Assembly: GCA_016781705.1 (NCBI GenBank)
Contig: JADDPV010000145.1
Location: 1-13,446, forward strand
From: Rubrobacter sp.
GTDB taxonomy: Bacteria > Actinomycetota > Rubrobacteria > Rubrobacterales > Rubrobacteraceae
DNA length: 13,446 nucleotides
Direction: 5' to 3'
The notes beneath the pieces are model-generated. The model searched no databases. It saw only the letters and a list, made by a program, of their open reading frames with translations, and had not been told where the DNA came from. The position numbers were made by a program, and so were the translations under genes. Shown here one piece after another: positions 7,116 through 13,446 of this stretch (the stretch's first letter is position 1; each line of letters begins with the position of its first letter).

Positions 7116-7405
7116 GGGACGGCCGCCGAGGCTTCGCCCGTCGCGACATCGCAGGTCAAGAGCCTCATTAGCGCGGGCTTCGGATCATGCGGAGCGCCGG
7201 CCTATTCCAGTTCGTGGTCGTCACGCCGAAGGTGCTCATGCGCTGGTTGGGCCCACACTAACAGACCGCGCCGGTCAAAGAGTTGATCACCCACGCCGGC
7301 AATCTCTTGCCAACGCGACAGCCTACCGCCGAGCAAATCTGATGCCTGAAGCTGTGGCTTGTTCGAGCATCGATCCTCGAGCAAGTCGTTACGGCCGCGT
7401 GGAGT
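7116..7405. other. Intergenic stretch with no convincing gene
   Basis: A gap of 290 bases between two convergent genes. On the plus strand 7174-7260 reads RSAGLFQFVVVTPKVLMRW before a TAA; VVTPKVLMRW faintly recalls the TPxTLLRWH segment of some transposases. That would be a short relic at best. A 60-codon minus-strand frame (7384-7202) has no recognisable features. I see no RNA gene and no clear terminator. Confidence 0.3.
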
Positions 7406-9013
7406 CTAGGCGCTCGTTGGCGGCGCTCTCTCCATCTTCTCGAAGACGAGAACGCCGTTTTCGGCGTAGATCTCCTTGTAGCGCGGGTCGCTCCGGAGCC
7501 GTTGCAAGGACTGGAGGTTGAGAACGGGGCTGCTGTTGTTCGTGTCGTAGGCGGGCCTGGCCTGGTCCACGATGACGTAGTCGGCGTCCTCGATCACGGG
7601 GAAGAGGTAGAGGTAGCGGCGGTGGGAGAGGTGCGGCCCCAGAGAGTTGGTCGCCGAGACCTTGACTCCTGGGTCTATGGGGATGAGGGCCACTGCCTCG
7701 TCGAGCGCCGCCCGGTGTGAGGCCGGCGCCGGCTCTATCGCGGTGTTGTCGTTCATCGGGGAGCGGAAGAGGGGCAGCGGTCCGTTCTGGTAGTCGAGCT
7801 CGACCCCCACGACGAGCATCCCGAGCCCGAGCAAGAGGGGAAGCCTCTCCCGCAGGCCTTTGCCAGGGACGATGCGCTCGAGCCACGAGAAGGGGCGACG
7901 GTGCGAACCTTCCATCCTCTCGAAGAGCCGGAGGAGGTTGCGGACGCCGGCGGCGGCGGCGAGGTAGGCGAAGGGGATGATGGGGGCCGAGTAATGGTAA
8001 CGGATGTCCGTCATCTGCGGGCGCTCGGAGAGCAGGTTCACCGCGAGCTCGGGCAGGGGTATGGCGAGGAGGTGCGGCGCGAGGAGGGCCAGGAAGCCCG
8101 TCGGGGCGGCGAGCTGGGCGAGGTAGGCGCTCTTGGCCCCGGCGAGCACGAAGCGCAAGGTGAAGAGCGGGTCGGTCAGGGCGGTCTTCGCGACGCCGCC
8201 CAGAGACCCCCCGAAAGCCTCGTAGCGTTCCTCGACGAGCAGGCTCCCCTCGCCGGCGTTGAAGGCCGGTATGACGAGGAGCACGATCACCAGGAAGTAC
8301 CCAACGCACAGCGCGAAGATCGGGGCTCCCCACCGGGGCCTGCGCAAAGGATAGATCGCGTACAGCCCCATCATCGCCACCGCGAGCACGATCCCCTCCT
8401 TCGTGAGCGCGGCGAGGACCGCGAAGACGACGAACGCGAGGAGACGCTTCTCCAGGAGGTAATGGAAGGCGAAGAGGAGGAACGTGCCGGCCATCGTCTG
8501 CGCGTGGAAGTCGAAGAGGTTGGCGGACTGAAGGCCCGGGTTGAAGAGGTACGCGGCGGCGATGAGCGCCGCCGGCCAATCGCTCTGCGAATCGCCCCGC
8601 AGGAAACGCCGCGCGAGCCAGAAGAGCGGGACGGTGCCCAGAGCAACGACGGCGGCCTGCGCGGCGAGGAGCCAGTGCGGGCTGGGCGCCGGCCAGTAGA
8701 GCGGCGCGAAGAGGAGCAGGAGCAAGTCCGCGTGGTTCTTGAGGCGGCTGGTCAGCTCGCCGTTCTCGTCGGTCGCTTCGAGGAGGCGCCCCTGCGAGGA
8801 GTTCCACACGGCCTGATCCATGTTCCCGAGATCGAAGCGCGACGAGGCGTAGACCTCGTGCTTGTACGCGGCCAACCCCCCGATAACGAGCGCGTAGAAC
8901 ACCGCGCACAGGAGGACGAACCCGCGCGGCCCGACGCGCCGCCGACCCTTCTCAGCCTTGCGCTCCCGCCACGGCATGCGCCAAGGCACGCGCCACGGAC
9001 TACCCTTCGTCAA
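7406..9013 (-). CDS. DUF2079 multi-pass membrane protein
   Basis: A predicted integral membrane protein of the DUF2079 family, often compared to membrane glycosyltransferases; its reaction is not established. The 535 aa show the family signature FDLGNMDQAVWNSSQGRLL near residues 60-78, then RLKNHADLLLLLFAPLYW and ANLFDFHAQTMAG. About eight or nine hydrophobic segments follow, including LLAFVVFAVLAALTKEGIVL and FALCVGYFLVIVLLVIPAF. The C-terminal soluble part has DADYVIVDQARPAY and ENGVLVFEKM. The long open frame starts at a TTG (9013) with GGAGGAG only 2 bases before it, an unusually short gap; GTG 8989 or ATG 8977 are alternatives. The N-terminus has a WRVPWRMPWRERK repeat. It lies 31 bases after the propeller gene, so the two are probably co-transcribed. 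Confidence 0.92.
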   Translation of the reverse strand: MTKGSPWRVPWRMPWRERKAEKGRRRVGPRGFVLLCAVFYALVIGGLAAYKHEVYASSRFDLGNMDQAVWNSSQGRLLEATDENGELTSRLKNHADLLLLLFAPLYWPAPSPHWLLAAQAAVVALGTVPLFWLARRFLRGDSQSDWPAALIAAAYLFNPGLQSANLFDFHAQTMAGTFLLFAFHYLLEKRLLAFVVFAVLAALTKEGIVLAVAMMGLYAIYPLRRPRWGAPIFALCVGYFLVIVLLVIPAFNAGEGSLLVEERYEAFGGSLGGVAKTALTDPLFTLRFVLAGAKSAYLAQLAAPTGFLALLAPHLLAIPLPELAVNLLSERPQMTDIRYHYSAPIIPFAYLAAAAGVRNLLRLFERMEGSHRRPFSWLERIVPGKGLRERLPLLLGLGMLVVGVELDYQNGPLPLFRSPMNDNTAIEPAPASHRAALDEAVALIPIDPGVKVSATNSLGPHLSHRRYLYLFPVIEDADYVIVDQARPAYDTNNSSPVLNLQSLQRLRSDPRYKEIYAENGVLVFEKMERAPPTSA

Positions 9014-9044
9014 AGCTCCTCCACGCGAAGCTGGGGGGCACGAA

Positions 9045-10292
9045 TCACGACGCCTCGGGGGGTACCTCGAATCCGCTCTCTTGCAGCCGCGCCAGGGCGG
9101 TCTCCGGCGGCTGCGCGCCCTCGATGCGCCGGACGAGACCGCCGTCTTGCAGCCTCCGCACCGTTATTGCGTCATCCTTCTCGTCGTAGGTGGCGACGTG
9201 GAGGCCGTCGGGGCTGATCTGGGGGTGGCGGCTTTCGAGCTCGACGCGGACGGCGGTCTTGCGGAAGCTCCACGACTCGGGGTCGAGGAGGCCGACGCCC
9301 CACTCCTCCTCTCCGTCGGTCCACAGCACGGCCATCTGTCCGTCGAGGCCCATGACGGACGCCCTGGTGGGCGGCGAGGGGTCGTAGAGGCCGAGGCCGT
9401 CTCCGGCCCCCGCGAGCGGTATCTCCTCGTCGCCCACGAGGAGCTTCAGCCTGGCTTTTTCCAGAGGAGCGCCGCGGGGGCGCTCGGCTAGGACGGCGGT
9501 GTTGGAGTCGCGGTGGTATGAGAGGGGACCCACCAGCTCGTTCTCCGTTTCGTAGACGGTCACGCGGCGCCGCTCGCCCAGATCGTGGGCGGTGAGGGAG
9601 AGAGTCTCGGGGGACGACGACGAAGCCCGCCAGGCGAAGAGGGCGTCGTCGGAGATCCAGACTGCGCTCAGGATCGGCGCCGCACTCTCGAGGTCGGGCT
9701 CGAGGAGCGACACTCTGGAGCCGCTCCTGGGCATGACCGCGACGTTGGGCGGCGCGCCGCTCTCGTGGCGAACAGCGAGTATCCGGCTCCGGGCGGGCGA
9801 GAGAGCCGGGTCGGTGAAAACCTCCCCGGGGACGGCGCCGGTGAGACGGGCGCGGGCCTGACGGACGGGGTCCACGGTGTAGAGGTCCGCGCGCGGCGGA
9901 GAGCCCTCCTCCAGCCCGCCTCGCAACACCGAGAAGGCGAGCCAGCGCAAGCCGCCCGCGGTCGTCGGGACGAAAGCGAAGCGCGAAGCTTCCTCCGAAG
10001 CGCTCCCCTCGTAGACGGTTAGCGCCTCACCGGAGACGGGCTCGACCGCGACGATAGAGCCGTCCCGGGCAGCGTAGACGACCTCCTCCACGCTCCGCCC
10101 CCCGACCGCCGCCCCGAACCCCGCCGCCAGCACCGCCACGAGGAGCAAGACCAAAAACCCCCAAAACGTCAGGCCCCCACGCGTCAGGCCGGGGCGTCGC
10201 CCCAAGAACCCTTCCAGGGCCGCGTCGAGGCGGCGGGCGCTAGCCTGGGCACGCCCGCGGGCACGCTCGAAGATGGAAGGAACCGGTCGCAC
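9045..10292 (-). CDS. Membrane-anchored TolB/WD40-like beta-propeller protein
   Basis: A 415-aa protein with a basic N-terminus (1-40), one membrane span at about residues 41-63 (LTFWGFLVLLLVAVLAAGFG) and a large outer domain. That domain holds repeated strand units: EEVVYAARDGSIVAVEP, DLYTVDPVRQARARLTG, FTDPALSPARSRILAVRH and HPQISPDGLHVATYDEKD. The SPxxxxILAV and SPDGxxVATY motifs are typical of TolB-like or WD40-like propellers. The exterior location follows from positive residues before the span. The start is GTG at 10292, with no ribosome site but a TATACT box 7 bases upstream, so the mRNA is probably leaderless. It is the first gene of a unit with the DUF2079 gene, which suggests a shared envelope role; that is inference. 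Propellers of this type may bind proteins or glycans. Confidence 0.85.
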   Translation of the reverse strand: MRPVPSIFERARGRAQASARRLDAALEGFLGRRPGLTRGGLTFWGFLVLLLVAVLAAGFGAAVGGRSVEEVVYAARDGSIVAVEPVSGEALTVYEGSASEEASRFAFVPTTAGGLRWLAFSVLRGGLEEGSPPRADLYTVDPVRQARARLTGAVPGEVFTDPALSPARSRILAVRHESGAPPNVAVMPRSGSRVSLLEPDLESAAPILSAVWISDDALFAWRASSSSPETLSLTAHDLGERRRVTVYETENELVGPLSYHRDSNTAVLAERPRGAPLEKARLKLLVGDEEIPLAGAGDGLGLYDPSPPTRASVMGLDGQMAVLWTDGEEEWGVGLLDPESWSFRKTAVRVELESRHPQISPDGLHVATYDEKDDAITVRRLQDGGLVRRIEGAQPPETALARLQESGFEVPPEAS

Positions 10293-10299
10293 GGCCGGG

Positions 10300-10305
10300 A
10301 GTATA
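10300..10305 (-). promoter_or_regulatory. -10 box TATACT of the propeller-DUF2079 unit
   Basis: TATACT (10305-10300, minus strand) is one base off consensus and 7 bases from the GTG at 10292, so transcription would begin at or next to the start codon. The -35 region falls inside tandem octamers and has no TTGACA-like match. Confidence 0.6.
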
Positions 10306-10344
10306 TTTCAGCCCGTCAGCATTTCAGCACTTCAGCCTGTCAGC
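10305..10344. repeat. Five tandem octamers, NNKTCAGC
   Basis: On the plus strand ATTTCAGC, CCGTCAGC, ATTTCAGC, ACTTCAGC and CTGTCAGC follow one another without gaps. On the minus strand each begins GCTGA. A sixth match, CCGTCAGC, stands at 10371-10378, out of phase. The array abuts the TATACT box and covers the -35 region. The remaining gap to 10412 also contains the palindrome CCTCTAGAGG (10401-10410), of unknown role. Confidence 0.8.
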
Positions 10345-10412
10345 TTCCGTTTCGAACCGTCACCGGAAGCCCGTCAGCCTGCTCATGCGACCGGATGGCT
10401 CCTCTAGAGGGG

Positions 10413-11267
10413 TCACCGCGTCGCCGTCCGCGGCTCACCCGACGAGCTGACCGGCTGGCAATTCGGACAGACGTGGGTACCACGGCCGGCGACGCGGAGC
10501 TTCTCTATCTCCGTCCCGCAGGTGGGGCAGGGCTCCCCGTCGCGGTCGAAGACTCGGAGCTCGCGCTGGTACTCACCCGTCTCCCCGAACGCGTCGTGGT
10601 AGGAGTCGAAGGTGGTCCCACGAAGCTCTATCGCCCGGGCGAGGATGTCGCGAGCGGCGCGGTGGACCTTCTCTATCTCCGCGGGATGGAGGGTGTTCGC
10701 CTTGCGGGTAGGGTGGACGCCGGCGGCGAAGAGCACCTCGTCTACGTAGATGTTGCCAAGGCCCGAGACCTCCGACTGGTCCAAGAGCAGGCCCTTCACC
10801 GACGCCTTGCGACGCCCGAAAAGCTTCCGCAGGTACTCCGGGGAGAAGTCCTCCGAGAACGGGTCGGGGCCGAGGCGCGAGACGAGGGGGTGCTCGTTCA
10901 CCTTTTCCGGGTCGTAGAGGTCGAAGTAGCCGAGCCAGAGCCGCGTGAAGGCGAGCACGGGTCCGTCCGGGGCAAACTCCAGGACCGCTGTATGCTCCTT
11001 GTCGGGGTCACGCCAGGCGTCGAGGCGCTTGACGCGGCCGGAGATCACGAGATGCACCAACCCCACCACGTCTCCGAAGTCGAGCACGACGACCTTGCCG
11101 CGCCGCCCCGCGCCCCGCAGCGTCTTCCCGACGAGCCTCTTCGGGAACCCCTCCACACCAGCGTTGGAGACGTCATCCCTGAAGACGGCCGCCCGCGTGA
11201 TCCTCTTGCCCAGCGCGAGGGCGCGCACGTCCCCCGATATGACCGTCACCTCCGGCAGCTCGGGCAT
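10413..11267 (-). CDS. mutM: Fpg/MutM-family DNA glycosylase, divergent triad
   Basis: A base-excision repair enzyme that removes oxidised purines by a glycosylase/AP-lyase reaction. It has 284 aa, usual for the family. It has MPELPEV with Pro2 and Glu3, Lys58 in RRGK, the helix-two-turn-helix VSGLGNIYVDEVLF with Asn172, and a zinc finger with Cys247, Cys250, Cys267, Cys270 and Arg262 in GRGTHVC. So the catalytic parts are complete. By contrast, the E. coli void-filling residues Met73, Arg108 and Phe110 align with Ile75, Leu110 and Leu112 (HLVISG and TRLWLG), so 8-oxoguanine specificity cannot be assumed. PELPEVT replaces the usual PELPEVE. ATG 11267 overlaps the HAD gene's TGA by one base, with AGAAGGG about 9 bases before, indicating translational coupling. 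Confidence 0.92.
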   Translation of the reverse strand: MPELPEVTVISGDVRALALGKRITRAAVFRDDVSNAGVEGFPKRLVGKTLRGAGRRGKVVVLDFGDVVGLVHLVISGRVKRLDAWRDPDKEHTAVLEFAPDGPVLAFTRLWLGYFDLYDPEKVNEHPLVSRLGPDPFSEDFSPEYLRKLFGRRKASVKGLLLDQSEVSGLGNIYVDEVLFAAGVHPTRKANTLHPAEIEKVHRAARDILARAIELRGTTFDSYHDAFGETGEYQRELRVFDRDGEPCPTCGTEIEKLRVAGRGTHVCPNCQPVSSSGEPRTATR

Positions 11268-12124
11268 CAGGAGCCCTTCTTCAGCAGCAGGTCGTTAATG
11301 AAGGCGGCGACGCCGTCCTCGTCCACCGGGGGGGCGACCGCGTCGGCGGCCTCCCGAACCTCGTCGGTCATCCCGCCGACGGCGACGCCGAGGCCCGCGA
11401 AACGGAGCATGTCCACGTCGTTATCCGCGTCCCCGAAGGCGAGGGTGCGCTCGGGGGGTATGCCCCACCGCTCGCAGAGGAACGCCAGGCCCTTCGCCTT
11501 TGTCCCTTCACGACCGCCGACCTCGACGTAGTGGGGGAGGCTGCGGGTGACGAAGAGGCGTCCGGCGAAGGCGTCGCGGGCCTCCTGTAGCCAGCGTGGC
11601 ACGTCGTCGGGGCGGTCCACGAAGACGAGCTTGGTCGGCTCCTCCCCGCCGCCCTCCAGCCAGTCCGCCGGGGACGCGACGACCTCGACGTCGGGCTCCT
11701 CCCCGCGGCGCAGGAAGCCGGTGGCCGCCGGGGTGTCGGGGGAGGCGACGATGCGGTCGTCGAGGAACACGCGGGCGTGCAAGCCCCGTTCTTCGGCCCA
11801 ACGCAAAGCTTCGACGCCGAGAGCTTTATGGAGCTTGCGGTGCAAGAGCGTCTCGCCGCCCATCGTGCGCACCATCGAGCCACCGTAGCAGACTACGGGA
11901 TCGTCATCCTCGAAGCCCAGCCTCCCCGCGTATTCGCGTGCGCCCGAAAACCGCCGCCCCGTCGCCACCACGAGCCGCACGCCGCGCCCGCGCAGGGCGT
12001 TGAGTGCCTCGACCGTGGCATCCGTTATCTTCAGGTCCCGGCGCAGCACCGTGCCGTCGAGATCGAAGGCGCCCAAGTCGTAGGGCAGCCGGCCGTTCTC
12101 CATTCGGATTGTGTTCTCGGGCAA
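11267..12124 (-). CDS. Cof-type HAD-IIB phosphatase
   Basis: A cytoplasmic hydrolase of the HAD superfamily, Cof subfamily, which removes phosphate from small metabolites; the substrate is unknown. It has 285 aa. Motif I is DLDGT with Asp21 (nucleophile) and Asp23. Motif II is VVATGR (residues 52-57), motif III Lys209 in GTKAKG, and motif IV GDADNDVDM with Asp232 and Asp236. The C2-type cap lies between motifs II and III. TTG 12124 is chosen because GGGAGG ends 5 bases before it; ATG 12103 is an alternative. It is the first gene of a unit with the Fpg gene. Such a phosphatase might act on nucleotides or sugar phosphates, but the repair link is only positional. Confidence 0.93.
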   Translation of the reverse strand: MPENTIRMENGRLPYDLGAFDLDGTVLRRDLKITDATVEALNALRGRGVRLVVATGRRFSGAREYAGRLGFEDDDPVVCYGGSMVRTMGGETLLHRKLHKALGVEALRWAEERGLHARVFLDDRIVASPDTPAATGFLRRGEEPDVEVVASPADWLEGGGEEPTKLVFVDRPDDVPRWLQEARDAFAGRLFVTRSLPHYVEVGGREGTKAKGLAFLCERWGIPPERTLAFGDADNDVDMLRFAGLGVAVGGMTDEVREAADAVAPPVDEDGVAAFINDLLLKKGS

Positions 12125-12156
12125 CCACGCCTCCCGCCGGTCTGATCAACGGAGCA

Positions 12157-12162
12157 ATTCTA
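12157..12162 (-). promoter_or_regulatory. Likely -10 box of the HAD-Fpg unit
   Basis: TAGAAT (12162-12157, minus strand) is identical to the box upstream of the gene at 6556. It would give a start near 12150, 26 bases before the TTG. The -35 hexamer (CGGACG at 17 bases) is poor. Confidence 0.45.
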
Positions 12163-12344
12163 GCCCGTGGGGGGCGGTTCGTCCGGTGCTCGCCGGGGAT
12201 GGGGAGCGGGCGCGTTCTACTTCGGACCACGGCCGGAAGGGTTCCTCTTTTGCGCGTCTCGTCACGGCTACCGAAACATCCACGACGATCAAAGACCGTT
12301 ACCCTAGGAGGTCGCGGGGATCGTCGGCCATCCCCACCATACCC

Positions 12345-13012
12345 GGCAAGGACGGGCTGGACGGGAACTCCTGGTAGCTGGAGTTCCTGACAGTCCCAGC
12401 GGAGTACATGGAGACCTACTACCTCCTGATCGTTGAGGAGTACTCCGTCCGCCGCGACTCCTGCGGCGCGGGCGAGTCCCGCAGCGGCTGCGGTATAAAG
12501 AAGATCTACCGCTTCCTCGCCGACGGTAGCATTACCTACCAGGACGACCGCGCCTACACCTACCCCTACGGCATGGCCGGCGGCAAGCCCGGTGCTTCAT
12601 CCAGAAAGACCCTCATCCGCGCGAGCGGCGAGCAGGTGGACCTCCCCTCCAAAGTGAGCGACGTGCCCGTTTACGAGGGCGATCACCTCATCTTCGAGAC
12701 GGCCGGCGCGGGAGGCGTCGGTGATCCACTCTCCCGCGACCCCGAAGCCGTCGCCAAAGACGTGCGCTGGCGACTCATAAGCTCCGAGGTCGCCGCAACG
12801 GAATACGGCGTCGTCCTCGGCGAAGACGGCGCGGTGGACCCCGGCGCTACCGAAGCACGGCGCGGCGAGCTGTGCGAGGGCCGTGGAGAGACAAACAGTT
12901 CGACCACGGCCCGCTCCCGTCGCTCGCAGACCAACGCGCGGCAATCGCCGAGACGCAGCGCAAGTTCAACGAGTGGTTCTCCGGCGAGATGGGGGCGCAC
13001 CGGAGCCGCTAA
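12345..13012 (+). pseudogene. Decayed hydantoinase B/oxoprolinase C-terminal fragment
   Basis: Relic of HyuB, a subunit of ATP-dependent N-methylhydantoinase/oxoprolinase enzymes, normally about 500-600 aa; only the last 220 or so remain. In one frame it reads GKDGLDGNSW, then a TAG (12375-12377) where another Trp or similar is expected, then LEFLTVPAEYMETYY. IKKIYRFLADGSITYQDDRA, GGKPGASSRKTLIR and LIFETAGAGGVGDPLSRDPE follow and are typical of the family. Near 12888 the frame shifts. The next frame gives DKQFDHGPLPSLADQRAAIA and EFxxWF-like KFNEWFSGEM, ending at TAA 13012. Glycines of the usual DSGGAGxxRGG motif read DSCGAGESRSG, another sign of decay. The N-terminal half is missing upstream, where 12163-12344 shows nothing recognisable. 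Confidence 0.9.
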
Positions 13013-13346
13013 CGGGAACGGGTAGCCTCGTTACGAAGTCGAAGGCTTCGGCGAGCGCGGCGGCTCCGGCCGCCACCCCACCCTCGCCCTCATAGACATG
13101 ACCCTCGACTTCACCGACCCTGAATCCCCTCTCGCCTGCCACCTGAAGAACCCATTGCCAACGCATAGAAGCTCCTCGAGGCCGCCCGGTGCGCGGAGAT
13201 ACCCGTGAGAGCAGGATGCTGCCCAGCAGCAGTGGCAGTCCTACGAACCACCACTCCAACGAGAAAAGGAGACCGAAAGGGAGTTCGACGAGGCCGGCGA
13301 TCAGCCGGAGAATAACGTCCACCAACGGGTTTCGTCCGGCGAGCAC
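12966..13346 (-). CDS. Small hydrophobic protein, uncertain boundaries
   Basis: The frame from GTG 13346 reads VDVILRLIAGLVELPFGLLF and FVGLPLLLGSILLSRV, two likely membrane spans of a product that I do not recognise. Before the GTG the frame stays open to a TAG through LILSGGVLGLIGGVLAGRN, a third hydrophobic stretch, but no ATG is available there. After about 13208 the frame runs antisense to the amidohydrolase relic, and the sequence (SPRTGRPRGAS onward) loses its hydrophobic character. The believable coding part is therefore about 13208-13400. It may be a truncated gene cut at the same junction that cut the amidohydrolase. No ribosome site is visible. Confidence 0.35.
   Translation of the reverse strand: MLAGRNPLVDVILRLIAGLVELPFGLLFSLEWWFVGLPLLLGSILLSRVSPRTGRPRGASMRWQWVLQVAGERGFRVGEVEGHVYEGEGGVAAGAAALAEAFDFVTRLPVPVSGSGAPPSRRRTTR
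13029..13207 (+). pseudogene. Relic of isochorismatase-family amidohydrolase
   Basis: A family of cysteine hydrolases that includes N-carbamoylsarcosine amidase. The first frame has TLALIDMTLDFTDPESPLAC, matching the N-terminal block with its catalytic Asp. The frame then shifts near 13145 into EEPIANA, a TAG (13166-13168) and KLLEAARCAEIPV, matching the helix that follows in the family. Homology stops at about 13207, so about two-thirds of the gene is gone. No start codon is visible before the block. It follows hyuB by 16 bases, the order of hydantoin and creatinine gene clusters. The call rests on two family-specific segments in two frames. Confidence 0.8.
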
Positions 13347-13446
13347 CCCGCCGATCAGACCCAGGACGCCGCCTGAGAGAATGAGCGATATGGTTATCTA
13401 ACCCGAGTTGCCCCCTACAGACATTGAATGGAGAAGGCTAACAGGA

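Noticed and set aside
7202..7384. 60-codon minus-strand frame and plus-strand VVTPKVLMRW, possible transposase relic
   Set aside because: The match is only about ten residues, with no second motif, terminal inverted repeat or target duplication. It is noted in the intergenic entry but not called a mobile element.
7389..9217. Long open frames of 506 and 438 codons over the DUF2079 gene
   Set aside because: Both are extremely rich in Arg, Pro or Glu without motifs, while the 535-aa frame has the family signature.
10401..10410. CCTCTAGAGG palindrome as a terminator
   Set aside because: There is no loop and no T-run on either strand. It could be an operator or chance.
10395..11531. Plus-strand 378-codon frame opposite the Fpg gene
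   Set aside because: No domain is visible, and it lies opposite a gene with a complete set of family residues.

Overview
This is a GC-rich bacterial chromosomal segment with GTG and TTG starts, several apparently leaderless genes, and -10 boxes of the TAGAAT/TATACT type. A high-GC Actinomycetota lineage is likely and a Rubrobacter-like one is my best guess. That is inference from style and protein flavour, since no rRNA or other marker gene is present.

Layout. (1) 42-1137 (-): a sulfite-oxidase-type molybdopterin oxidoreductase gene broken by two frameshifts. (2) 1138-1781 (+): regulatory DNA of the next gene, with a duplicated promoter-like element, a TTGACA/TACAAA promoter and a full T-box riboswitch with isoleucine specifier ATC and a transcription attenuator. 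(3) 1782-4973 (+): ileS, an intact isoleucyl-tRNA synthetase whose HIGH signature reads GFHH. (4) 4820-7115: a poorly characterised block holding a multi-pass membrane protein (-), a 153-aa single-span protein (+), a helical protein (-) and a lipoprotein (+). The last two are divergent, and their ATG codons overlap in one CATG. (5) 7116-7405: no convincing gene. (6) 7406-10292 (-): a two-gene unit, a membrane-anchored beta-propeller followed by a DUF2079 multi-pass protein, preceded by five tandem octamers that abut a promoter. (7) 10413-12124 (-): a Cof-type HAD phosphatase and an Fpg/MutM-family DNA glycosylase, overlapping by one base. (8) 12345-13207 (+): remains of hyuB (hydantoinase B/oxoprolinase) followed by remains of an isochorismatase-family amidohydrolase, probably a decayed N-methylhydantoin/creatinine-type pathway. 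(9) The last 240 bases hold a small hydrophobic reading frame (-).

How it works together. The T-box couples ileS transcription to uncharged tRNA-Ile. The HAD and fpg genes look translationally coupled, and the propeller and DUF2079 genes look co-transcribed. Three genes (sulfite oxidase, hyuB, amidohydrolase) are clearly decayed, so the region is losing catabolic genes at both ends. I see no tRNA, rRNA, CRISPR array or intact mobile element. The most interesting items are the ileS leader and its duplicated promoter, the CATG divergent pair, the octamer-repeat promoter, and the Fpg protein with an altered void-filling triad. None of these amounts to a demonstrated new system.
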